A stretch of 6,672 bases of DNA from an uncultured Phycisphaerae bacterium (GCA_937920485.1 CALETL010000265.1:1-6672), one strand, 5' to 3'. Positions 1 through 4,859 are shown, counted from the stretch's first letter. The notes: generated by a model from the letters alone, not told the origin. Made by a program: numbers and translations.

Positions 1-1
1 A

Positions 2-217
2 GGCGGCGGTGATGGTTCGGAATCCATCCCGGCAGGGAATCAGCCGGTTACGGTTCCGGGGCCTTCTCCAGTGGCAATTGATCTTGAGATCGTTTTTACC
101 TTTACCCTGACACCGGGTGATGTGGCGACAATGAACGGTCGTCTTGAAGTGATTCCCGAGCCGGCGACGATGGTTCTGCTGGGATTGGGAGCATTGCTGC
201 TTCGCCGTAAAAAATAA
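2..217 (+). CDS. PEP-CTERM sorting domain protein, 3' end only
   Basis: This is the last 71 codons of a gene that begins before the window. The frame is open from base 2 to a TAA at 215-217. The visible part is Gly/Pro/Val-rich, then a beta-type stretch, then a classic PEP-CTERM tail: the PEPAT motif, a hydrophobic segment (MVLLGLGALLL) and a basic end RRKK. Proteins with this tail are exported by Sec, cleaved by an exosortase and delivered to the cell surface or extracellular matrix; that is family knowledge. The function of the missing N-terminal part cannot be judged. The last 22 codons match the tail of the gene at 894-1802 at 56 of 66 bases by hand count, so the two tails share recent ancestry or have exchanged sequence. 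The stop is followed by an SD-like hairpin and a terminator. Confidence 0.85.
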   Translation, partial: GGGDGSESIPAGNQPVTVPGPSPVAIDLEIVFTFTLTPGDVATMNGRLEVIPEPATMVLLGLGALLLRRKK

Positions 218-227
218 AATACAACAC

Positions 228-250
228 TACCTCTTGGAGGAGGTGTGAAG
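228..250 (+). repeat. SD/anti-SD hairpin repeat, copy 1
   Basis: The core ACCTC TTGGAG GAGGT can fold as a 5-bp stem (229-233 with 240-244) around a six-base loop containing GGA. It is followed by GTGAAG and at once by the terminator stem. The right arm reads GGAGGAGGTG, a perfect match to a Shine-Dalgarno sequence, but no start codon follows. Three further copies occur at 438-457, 1816-1838 and 4356-4376. Confidence 0.7.
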
Positions 251-287
251 AAAAAGAGCCCTTTCATAAAGAAAGAGCTCTTTTTTT
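251..287 (+). terminator. Rho-independent terminator of the first PEP-CTERM gene
   Basis: Bases 251-259 and 261-265 pair with 271-275 and 277-285, about 14 bp with one C/A mismatch, around the loop ATAAA. A run of T ends at 287. The A-run on the left side could let it work in both directions. Confidence 0.85.
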
Positions 288-290
288 ATA

Positions 291-428
291 GACATATAGA
301 CATCAAAGGGCTGACAGCAGGGCTCTTTGGCAGGGCCGTCAAATTAAATAAAACGGCGTCTCGAAAGAGGTGCTGTTATACAATTAAATAAATAATACTT
401 CATCATCACCTGTAAAAAGGTGGAAGAT
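291..428. other. Non-coding stretch between two terminators
   Basis: I see no gene here. Bases 304-312 pair with 318-326+ to form a 9-bp stem (304-329 overall, with G-T pairs) whose sequence (CAAAGGGCT / CTCTTTG) resembles the preceding terminator but lacks a T-run. A 12-base A/T-rich word, CAATTAAATAAA, occurs at about 381-392 and nearly repeats at about 340-353. A small hairpin CACCT GTAAAA AGGTG lies at 407-422; its arms resemble those of the SD-like repeat. No convincing promoter was found. The stretch ends in its own terminator, so it may be the remnant of a lost gene unit or a small RNA unit. Confidence 0.4.
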
Positions 429-474
429 AAAGAGGCGACCTTGGAGGAGGTGCGGGTGCCTCTTTTTCTTTTTT
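429..474 (+). terminator. Terminator containing SD-like repeat, copy 2
   Basis: AAAGAGGC (429-436) pairs with GCCTCTTT (458-465), and inside it ACCT (438-441) pairs with AGGT (448-451) around a TGGAGG loop. A T-rich tail with one interrupting C follows to 474. The inner part ACCTTGGAGGAGGTG is a variant of the repeat at 228, 1816 and 4356, here built into the terminator rather than placed before it. No gene lies directly upstream, so what it terminates is unclear. Confidence 0.7.
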
Positions 475-486
475 AAATCCGGTGGT

Positions 487-559
487 GTCAATATCCACAA
501 AAAGTCTGCCGGAACTGCCGTACAAAGACCGAAAACATGACCACCCGATCGATACGCAG
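487..559. repeat. Intergenic 73-bp repeat, copy A
   Basis: This aligns without gaps to 1890-1962, with 54 of 73 bases identical by hand count and 15 of the 19 differences being transitions. Best conserved are the left end (GTCAAT.TCCACAAAAAG) and the right end (ATGACCA...GATCGATA.GCAG). Weaker similarity continues to about 577. Both copies lie after a terminator with the SD-like hairpin and before the promoter of the next gene. Confidence 0.7.
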
Positions 560-758
560 TGAGATTTTTTTGTAAATTTTTTTATGTTACGAGATACCGG
601 ACGTTATAAATAGTGAATTAATATAAGCCATTGGCTGACGCTCATTTTGTAAAGTCTTGTTTTATAATGCATTAAGTTTTGGGATTAACATGTCGGAAAT
701 CAGTAATGTTGTTGATTCCGTAAATCTTTTTTAAAAAAGGAGTTATGGCAAAAAAAGC
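560..758. other. A/T-rich upstream region, no gene
   Basis: This stretch leads up to the promoter of the gene at 894. It is A/T-rich with T-runs near 565-583 and a TATAAT word at 663-668 that has no acceptable -35 partner. I see no gene, RNA or clear operator in it. Confidence 0.4.
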
Positions 759-788
759 TTGACAGAATAAACGTGTTTCGGGTATGAT
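759..788 (+). promoter_or_regulatory. Sigma-70 type promoter for the PEP-CTERM gene at 894
   Basis: A perfect -35 TTGACA (759-764), an 18-base spacer and a good -10 TATGAT (783-788) predict transcription starting near 795 and a leader of about 100 bases. The end of the spacer, TGTTTCGGGTAT, resembles the same position in the promoter at 2185-2213 (TGTTTCTGCTAT). Confidence 0.8.
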
Positions 789-864
789 GAGCCTTATCAG
801 TTTTTAGAAGGATCGTCAGAGCGTGGTCGAAAGGATTCTCTTGGAAAGATGAAGGGTAACCATG

Positions 865-881
865 TGCCCCTTCGAGGGGCA
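865..881 (+). promoter_or_regulatory. GC-rich hairpin just before the ribosome binding site
   Basis: TGCCCCT pairs perfectly with AGGGGCA around TCG, or as six pairs around TTCGA. The hairpin ends exactly where the purine-rich ribosome binding site (AGGAGAAGGA, 881-890) begins. It could protect the 5' leader or control access to the start. It also argues that the upstream ATG at 849 is not the start, because that choice would put the hairpin inside the coding region. Confidence 0.5.
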
Positions 882-893
882 GGAGAAGGAAAG

Positions 894-1802
894 ATGAAAA
901 GGTATATCATCTTCGCACTTATGGTATTCATCGCCGCAGGAACCCAGTTCTCATTTGCAACGATCGATCCATCGTATAGTGTAACTTTTTATGATGCTAC
1001 TACAAACCTCAATACCGGTGACGATGGATCACCTTATTGGTGGATCAGCGGCGGTGCGGATGACTACAATTCGGATCTTTACGAACGGCCGACAGCTCAA
1101 ACACTTGAAAAGGTCGGCGTTAAGTACGTAGCACGCGAGTATTTTGAAAACTTAGACATTGTTCAAGTTCAGGCGGGTTACGATGCGGAGTATATGTATA
1201 TTGGGATGGAAATGGTCGGCCTCAATAAACTGAATGGGTCCCCCGAACCCGAAGTGGAAGGCCTGGTATATCGCTACCAAGTGCGGCTGGGTAACAATGC
1301 TACACCGAACCGTGCACCAGCAGGAGGGCTTCTCTTAGAAGTGGATCAGCCTTCCGGAAAATCGAATCCCACCGACTTCAACGGCGATAAAGCGTTCATT
1401 TATTGGGATGAAAACGGAGATGTGAGCGGTCCAATCGGCGTTAATACTCCGGCTGAAAAGGGCGGAGACGGATACGAAACGAAATACGATTCTAATGGCA
1501 ACCTTCTCACCCGTACAAACGGCAATATGGTTGAGTTTGCTTTTAACTACACGGCCTACGGTTATACCGAGACCGATCTGTTGAATTTGCTATACTTGGC
1601 TTTCAGTACGGACAAGGGAATGAACGGCAGCAGTAAATTCCTCTGGAATGATCAATATACCTTGACCGAAGCCGGTACGCCTTACGATACGAACGCACAA
1701 AACATTTATGAGGTTGACTCACTTGCAGGCGGTCCTATTCCCGAACCGGCGACGCTGGCGTTGCTGGGATTGGGAGCATTATTGCTGCGGCGTAAGAAAT
1801 AA
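894..1802 (+). CDS. Secreted PEP-CTERM sorting domain protein, CBM9/DOMON-like style
   Basis: The gene encodes 302 residues. ATG 894 is preferred over ATG 849 because AGGAGAAGGA lies just before it and it opens directly into a signal peptide (residues 1-22, hydrophobic core IIFALMVFIAA, likely cleavage after FSFA). The mature part has D/G/N-rich strands with YWWISGGADDYN (48-59), DLYERPTAQ (61-69), EYFENLDIVQ (82-91), YMYIGMEM (100-107), FIYWDENGDV (168-177) and LWNDQYT (250-256). I recall this motif series from PEP-CTERM proteins of PVC-group bacteria; the order and the D..YMYIG strand suggest a beta-sandwich of CBM9/DOMON type, which is inference. PEPAT starts at 283, followed by a hydrophobic segment and RRKK, the usual exosortase signal. 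The gene has its own promoter, a stable leader hairpin and a strong terminator, so it is probably monocistronic. Ligand or substrate is unknown. Confidence 0.9.
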   Translation: MKRYIIFALMVFIAAGTQFSFATIDPSYSVTFYDATTNLNTGDDGSPYWWISGGADDYNSDLYERPTAQTLEKVGVKYVAREYFENLDIVQVQAGYDAEYMYIGMEMVGLNKLNGSPEPEVEGLVYRYQVRLGNNATPNRAPAGGLLLEVDQPSGKSNPTDFNGDKAFIYWDENGDVSGPIGVNTPAEKGGDGYETKYDSNGNLLTRTNGNMVEFAFNYTAYGYTETDLLNLLYLAFSTDKGMNGSSKFLWNDQYTLTEAGTPYDTNAQNIYEVDSLAGGPIPEPATLALLGLGALLLRRKK

Positions 1803-1815
1803 GAGATACCAATAT

Positions 1816-1838
1816 CACCTCTTGGAGGAGGTGTGAAG
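1816..1838 (+). repeat. SD/anti-SD hairpin repeat, copy 3
   Basis: CACCTC (1816-1821) pairs perfectly with GAGGTG (1828-1833) around the loop TTGGAG, which contains GGA. GTGTGAAG follows, then the terminator. This is the most regular copy: six perfect pairs, 13 bases after the stop codon. Confidence 0.75.
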
Positions 1839-1840
1839 AA

Positions 1841-1875
1841 AAAAAGGGCCCTTTCTGCCGAAAGGGCCCTTTTTC
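1841..1875 (+). terminator. Strong Rho-independent terminator of the gene at 894
   Basis: A perfect 15-bp stem pairs 1841-1855 with 1860-1874 (AAAAAGGGCCCTTTC and complement) around the loop TGCC, ending in five T. The symmetric A/T flanks make it a likely bidirectional terminator. Confidence 0.9.
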
Positions 1876-1889
1876 TGTTTCAGAAGCTG

Positions 1890-1962
1890 GTCAATTTCCA
1901 CAAAAAGCTTCTCGGAGTTGCCGCACAAGAACGGAGTGTATGACCATTTGATCGATATGCAG
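1890..1962. repeat. Intergenic 73-bp repeat, copy B
   Basis: This is the partner of 487-559 (54/73 identity, no gaps), lying 16 bases after the terminator. Read on the - strand, both copies give open frames ending at the same TGA. Differences fall least often at the second codon position (3 of 19), a weak coding-like pattern. However, the copy A frame is closed by a stop at 587-589 and has no visible start, so a gene cannot be claimed. Confidence 0.7.
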
Positions 1963-2184
1963 GAGGATTATTTTCGAATTTAAACCCTGCCAAAGGGGGC
2001 TTCTGCCGAAACTGTCAGGGCGGGAAGATATGGGAAATTTCAAACCGCTATTTTTGGCTATACTGAGGCGTCAAGAAAATGAAAAGAAGATAAAATTTTT
2101 TCAGTTAAACCAACTGTAACTTCTTTTTCAGATTAGGGTTAAAATAAAGATATAAATAATCCAGATAGTTTCTGTCAGTTTTCA
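1963..2184. other. Intergenic region upstream of the promoter at 2185
   Basis: No gene is seen. CCCTG near 1984 and CAGGG near 2016 could pair across a G/C-rich stretch (CCAAAGGGGGCTTCTGCCG), but the fold is not compelling. The remainder, about 2080-2184, is A/T-rich and leads to a strong promoter. Confidence 0.4.
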
Positions 2185-2213
2185 TTGACAAAATGGGCTG
2201 TTTCTGCTATATT
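2185..2213 (+). promoter_or_regulatory. Sigma-70 type promoter for the PEP-CTERM gene at 2302
   Basis: A perfect -35 TTGACA (2185-2190), a 17-base spacer and -10 TATATT (2208-2213) predict transcription starting near 2220 and a leader of about 80 bases. The spacer shares AAT and TGTTTC.G.TAT with the promoter at 759-788. Confidence 0.8.
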
Positions 2214-2301
2214 ATCGGCACGCTGGAAGGGCAGTTTTCCTTTGTCGGCGGTAGAATTTCTTGGATGAGGTGGAAAAGATAAACAAGATGAGGAGTAGGT
2301 G

Positions 2302-3147
2302 ATGAAGAATACGAGGGGTTTCAAATACATCGCATGTGCGTTGCTTTCTTTATGTATAGTCCCGGCATATTCTGCGCTTGAATATCAGGCGGTTCCCGGG
2401 GCAGGTGTCACGTCCGGTTATGTGGATATTTACAGTGCCAGCGCCGGGGAGAGCTACGGGTACGTTCGGATCAATTACTGGAACTGGCAGGACGGCGATG
2501 GTCATTATCACTATTCCTATCAGCTTGTGAATGACGGAGCTCCCGATACTGCTACAGACCATATTCATTTTGGGTGGGAGTATCTGGAATCTTTCGACCA
2601 AGCAGGTGATGCAACTGCTTCTGGCTATGACAGTATTTACAAATTCAGTATAGCGCTTGATCCGGATGGTGACGATGTGGGTCCGTCGGATTTATATGCC
2701 ATCTCTAATGCCGGTTCGGCGCAACTGGACGGTACTCTTAATGGAGGCGCGTGGAACCCTGATGTTCATTGTGAAGATCCAGGTAATATTGGTGTAGACT
2801 GGGAAGTTGCCGGCGGTAACAATCCTCAGGATATTGACCCTGCCCGATGGGATTACGATTGGGTATCCAGCAAGGGCGGTAAGGTATGGACAAATAACGG
2901 GTTACTTACAGATATTGATGGTGAGGTTTCCACCGATGACGGCAATTCTCAATATTTCCATCTGACCAGTTCCTGGGGGCCGGGGGACGCATTGATTGGT
3001 GTGGCGACAACAAGCCAGGTTACGGCATCCGGTTATGTTCCGGCACCGGTTGATGCTTCGGTGGTGGTTGCTCCTGAGCCGGCAACGTGTGTATTGCTTG
3101 GATTAGGCAGTAGTCTGATTGTTGCATCAAGAAGAAAACGCAAATAA
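2302..3147 (+). CDS. Secreted PEP-CTERM protein sharing its ectodomain with the next gene
   Basis: The gene encodes 281 residues. ATG 2302 is preferred to GTG 2299 because AGGAG at 2291-2295 is six bases before it. A signal peptide covers residues 1-24 (core YIACALLSLCIVPAYS, cleavage before ALEYQ). The mature domain is rich in aromatic, Gly and Asp residues and has no Lys/Arg-rich active-site-like motif that I recognise. PEPAT (258-262), a hydrophobic segment and SRRKRK form the exosortase tail. The ectodomain aligns with that of the gene at 3298: EYQA.P near residue 27, YW.W..G.G.Y.Y.YQ at 59-74, G.DW near 164, and SQYFHLTS...PAP near 216-249. It is therefore a paralogue with a different C-terminus. 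Four codons (ATG at 2288 to TGA at 2300-2302) overlap the start, but their own ribosome binding site is poor. Unlike the other genes in the block, its 3' end lacks the SD-like hairpin. Function is unknown; surface display is the inferred fate. Confidence 0.88.
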   Translation: MKNTRGFKYIACALLSLCIVPAYSALEYQAVPGAGVTSGYVDIYSASAGESYGYVRINYWNWQDGDGHYHYSYQLVNDGAPDTATDHIHFGWEYLESFDQAGDATASGYDSIYKFSIALDPDGDDVGPSDLYAISNAGSAQLDGTLNGGAWNPDVHCEDPGNIGVDWEVAGGNNPQDIDPARWDYDWVSSKGGKVWTNNGLLTDIDGEVSTDDGNSQYFHLTSSWGPGDALIGVATTSQVTASGYVPAPVDASVVVAPEPATCVLLGLGSSLIVASRRKRK

Positions 3148-3206
3148 CAAATAATACGACAACATAAAGCATCGAGATGCACCTGGGTTTTTAAAAAGGA
3201 CTTTAG

Positions 3207-3234
3207 AAGACGGGAACGGTTCCTGTCTTTTTTT
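3207..3234 (+). terminator. Rho-independent terminator of the gene at 2302
   Basis: AAGACGGGAA (3207-3216) pairs with TTCCTGTCTT (3220-3229), ten pairs with one G-T, around the loop CGG. The T-run continues to 3234. Confidence 0.85.
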
Positions 3235-3259
3235 ATCGAAAAAATGTTTAAAATATAAT
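3231..3259 (+). promoter_or_regulatory. Probable promoter of the gene at 3298
   Basis: A perfect -10 TATAAT lies at 3254-3259. The best -35 at 17 bases is a weak TTTTAT (3231-3236) that overlaps the T-run of the preceding terminator. The predicted start near 3266 falls inside the palindrome at 3263-3282. The weak -35 suggests help from an activator or an A/T-rich upstream contact. Confidence 0.45.
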
Positions 3260-3262
3260 TCT

Positions 3263-3282
3263 TGTAAAATGAAAATTTTACA
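3263..3282 (+). promoter_or_regulatory. Perfect palindrome at the predicted transcription start
   Basis: TGTAAAAT (3263-3270) and ATTTTACA (3275-3282) form a perfect 8-base inverted repeat around GAAA. In DNA it could be an operator placed to block a polymerase at the promoter. If transcription starts a little upstream, the RNA would fold as a hairpin with a GAAA tetraloop directly before the ribosome binding site GAAGGGAG. Confidence 0.45.
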
Positions 3283-3297
3283 GAAGGGAGAAGCACA

Positions 3298-4278
3298 ATG
3301 AGAAGAGAAAGAGTTCAAACAGTAGCGTTGGTATTGATGGTTGCAATGTTTGCCGGTGTTGGATTTGCCGCTGATCCGGAGTATCAGGCGATTCCAGAGG
3401 ACGCTGCCCAGATCCTTGCCAGTGGTATCGCGGATGCAACCGGGCCGGGCGGAACGGTCTATGTGGAGTACTGGGTTTGGAACGGGGGCAATGGTTATTA
3501 TTACTACGCCTACCAAATTCACAATGTAAGCACCGAAGACCCGTTTGAGCCGTTTGTCAAACATCTGACAATCAGCAATCCTTCCGGCGAGCCGTATTTT
3601 ATCACCAGTTCCAGCGGTGGCGGCGCCGACCCGAACGGAACCGACTGGTGCTATGCAACCCATGCCAGCTTGCCGACCGTGATTGACTTTGTGTCCTGTG
3701 ATCCGCTGACCGTGATTTATCCGGGTCAGACCAGTTGGGATAGCAAATATTTCCAGTATGCCAGTGCACTGCCGCCGTCCAGCGCGATGCTGACCGTTCG
3801 CGAAGGAAGCATTACGACCTATGCCAACGGCCTGATCCCCTCTCCCGGCGACACGTCAAAGCCGCGTTCTCCCGGTTACTGGGGCCATCAGTACTCCGGT
3901 AAGGGCAAGCGTAAAGAATACACCGCACTGCCTGCATATATGAGAGACCTGGAACTGTATTCAGCGGTATTTGCCGACGGACTGTCCGGAACAACCCTGA
4001 GTGATCTGGCCTTTGGTGAGGCAACTCTTTCTGATTATGATGCTTCGGTCATGCGTGAAAAAGCCAAACGTCAACTGTTTGCCCTGTGGCTGAATATTGT
4101 TTCGCACAAGCTGGACTATTATCTGACGGTTACTTTTGACCCGGCTGAGTTTACGACGACCGCAACGACTGTCGGCGAGGCGATCGAACAGTGTGAAGTG
4201 ACGATTCTGAATACTGCCGCTACTGAAGCAGAATTGGAAAACGTCAAGGATATGGCGGAAATGCTGAATCACTTATAA
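3298..4278 (+). CDS. Secreted protein with shared ectodomain and a GYWGH-type C-terminal domain
   Basis: The gene encodes 326 residues; ATG 3298 follows GGGAG by eight bases. A signal peptide covers residues 1-24 (core VALVLMVAMFAGVGFA, cleavage before ADPEYQ). Residues 25-182 are related to the ectodomain of the preceding gene (EYQAIP, YVEYWVWNGGNGYYYYAYQ, SKYFQYAS, LIPSP). After a short Pro/Ser linker, SPGYWGHQ (191-198) opens a different, mostly helical domain with AKRQLFALWLNIVSHKLDYY (256-275) and an acidic Ala/Glu-rich end. This resembles the TPGYWKNH domain of many extracellular proteins, where a Gly-Tyr/Phe-Trp motif is followed by a Leu/Ala helix of AALLNA type; the assignment is from memory and moderate. 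There is no PEP-CTERM tail, so it is probably secreted freely or held by another partner. Cysteines lie at 118, 134 and 298. Role unknown; co-function with the preceding paralogue is inference. Confidence 0.85.
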   Translation: MRRERVQTVALVLMVAMFAGVGFAADPEYQAIPEDAAQILASGIADATGPGGTVYVEYWVWNGGNGYYYYAYQIHNVSTEDPFEPFVKHLTISNPSGEPYFITSSSGGGADPNGTDWCYATHASLPTVIDFVSCDPLTVIYPGQTSWDSKYFQYASALPPSSAMLTVREGSITTYANGLIPSPGDTSKPRSPGYWGHQYSGKGKRKEYTALPAYMRDLELYSAVFADGLSGTTLSDLAFGEATLSDYDASVMREKAKRQLFALWLNIVSHKLDYYLTVTFDPAEFTTTATTVGEAIEQCEVTILNTAATEAELENVKDMAEMLNHL

Positions 4279-4314
4279 ACCGAAAATTTTTGAATTGTGT
4301 TCATTTTTTGATAG

Positions 4315-4345
4315 GAGAGCTGTGATCTTTCACAGCTCTCTTTAT
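4315..4345 (+). terminator. First terminator after the gene at 3298
   Basis: GAGAGCTGTGA (4315-4325) pairs perfectly with TCACAGCTCTC (4330-4340) around TCTT. The T-tail is short (TTTATT). It starts 37 bases after the stop codon. Confidence 0.75.
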
Positions 4346-4355
4346 TGGGCAAAAA

Positions 4356-4376
4356 ACCTCCTGGAGGAGGTGTGAA
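4356..4376 (+). repeat. SD/anti-SD hairpin repeat, copy 4
   Basis: ACCTCC (4356-4361) pairs with GGAGGT (4366-4371) around TGGA, followed by GTGAA as in copies 1 and 3. Here it lies between two terminators and downstream of a gene without a PEP-CTERM tail, so it is not tied to the PEP-CTERM coding sequence. Confidence 0.72.
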
Positions 4377-4383
4377 ATATACA

Positions 4384-4419
4384 AAGAAAGGCCCGTTCAA
4401 CGAACGGGCCTTTCTTATT
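4384..4419 (+). terminator. Second terminator after the gene at 3298
   Basis: A perfect 15-bp stem joins 4384-4398 to 4402-4416 (AAGAAAGGCCCGTTC and complement) around AAC. The following tract TTTCTTATT is a modest T-tail. It probably acts as back-up for the terminator at 4315. Confidence 0.75.
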
Positions 4420-4642
4420 GTATTGCTCTCAAATCGGCTGTTTTGCCCACTCTATTACTGTCACAACTTTGGTCGCTGCTCCGTAAACGCTTAGCCAGAC
4501 AGCAACACAGAACGGGCAAGAATTGAAGATTGACAGCCGGGGCGGTCTCGGCTATATGGATATCAGGCGGTACATTGTTGCTCCGCCAGGTGGGACAATT
4601 TTACTCCGCCGTTTATAGCAGAAAATACTTGTTTTTGGGCAC
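4420..4642. other. Non-coding stretch between converging units
   Basis: No gene can be supported. GGCGG (4566-4570) and CCGCC (4583-4587) could pair. A 19-base word at 4569-4587 recurs imperfectly at 4592-4610 (15 of 19 bases, 23-base offset), ending in CTCCGCC both times. A short open frame ends at a TAG near 4616-4618, but it has no ribosome binding site. Transcription from the gene at 3298 and from the tRNA gene converges here. Confidence 0.4.
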
Positions 4643-4682
4643 AAAAAAAGCCCCTTTGACACTGTTTGTCATCGGGGTTTTT
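4643..4682 (-). terminator. Rho-independent terminator of tRNA-Val
   Basis: Read on the - strand, CCCC (4677-4674) pairs with GGGG (4654-4651) and GACA with TGTC inside it. The T-run corresponds to the A-run 4643-4649. It lies directly after the tRNA 3' end. Confidence 0.75.
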
Positions 4683-4685
4683 CAG

Positions 4686-4759
4686 TGGGCGCTACAGGAC
4701 TTGAACCTGTGACCCCCTGCTTGTAAGGCAGGTGCTCTAGCCAACTGAGCTAAGCGCCC
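4686..4759 (-). tRNA. tRNA-Val (anticodon UAC)
   Basis: The gene is 74 bases long including the discriminator A. The acceptor arms GGGCGCT and AGCGCCC pair fully. The D-arm contains AGCTCAGTTGGCTAGAGC. The anticodon stem CCTGC/GCAGG holds the loop CTTACAA, giving anticodon TAC, which reads valine GUA and related codons. The T-arm carries GGTTCAAGTCC. No CCA is encoded: the next bases are CTG, so CCA must be added by the nucleotidyltransferase. It has its own promoter and terminator and is transcribed away from the nitroreductase gene. No integration boundary is visible beside it. Confidence 0.96.
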
Positions 4760-4773
4760 CAAAGAGAGGGGGT

Positions 4774-4802
4774 ACTATACGGATTTGCCGTCGTCATGTC
4801 AA
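4774..4802 (-). promoter_or_regulatory. Strong sigma-70 type promoter of tRNA-Val
   Basis: On the - strand there is a perfect TTGACA (4802-4797), an exact 17-base spacer and TATAGT (4779-4774). The predicted start is near 4767, about eight bases before the mature tRNA. Confidence 0.88.
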
Positions 4803-4830
4803 CCTTTTTGACCTGAAATCTTACAAATCA

Positions 4831-4859
4831 TTGAAAAACACGGGATTTTGATATATTCT
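4831..4859 (+). promoter_or_regulatory. Possible promoter of the nitroreductase unit
   Basis: TTGAAA (4831-4836) is followed at 17 bases by TATTCT (4854-4859); a better -10 word, TATATT (4852-4857), is only 15 bases away. The position fits a short leader before the gene at 4913. The call is tentative because neither arrangement is ideal. Confidence 0.35.

Noticed and set aside
746..760. Sigma-54 type site (TGGCA...GCTT), considered because some PEP-CTERM genes elsewhere are sigma-54 controlled
   Set aside because: GG and GC are eight rather than ten bases apart, and a near-perfect sigma-70 promoter directly overlaps.
745..762. Mini-frame M-A-K-K-A with AAGGAG just upstream
   Set aside because: It lies upstream of and overlaps the -35 box, so it would not be in the main transcript, and the spacing from AGGAG to ATG is too short.
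849..893. Upstream in-frame ATG at 849 as start of the PEP-CTERM gene
   Set aside because: It has a poor ribosome binding site, would add a charged 15-residue extension before a normal signal peptide, and would place a strong hairpin in the coding region.
1803..1943. Open frame continuing after the stop codon, with a P-L-G-G-G-V-K-K stretch also readable at 230-250 and, as P-P-G-G-G-V-K, at 4357-4377
   Set aside because: No start codon with a ribosome binding site exists, and the shared residues come only from the conserved hairpin and A-tract. The third copy is cut off from its gene by other stops. Stop-codon read-through is not needed to explain it.
2288..2302. Four-codon upstream frame (ATG AGG AGT AGG TGA) overlapping the start at 2302
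   Set aside because: The overlap TGATG is suggestive of coupling, but the frame is mostly the ribosome binding site itself and has no good site of its own.
4470..4618. Short frame reading ...GYMDIRRYIVAPPGG... as a possible gene remnant
   Set aside because: It has about 45 codons, no start with a ribosome binding site and no family that I recognise; chance is as likely as decay.
4530..4712. A 60-codon open frame on the + strand
   Set aside because: It runs into the tRNA-Val gene and its terminator, and has no ribosome binding site or recognisable protein character.
4686..4759. tRNA-Val as attachment site for an integrated element
   Set aside because: No duplicated tRNA 3' end, integrase or phage-type gene is visible on either side.
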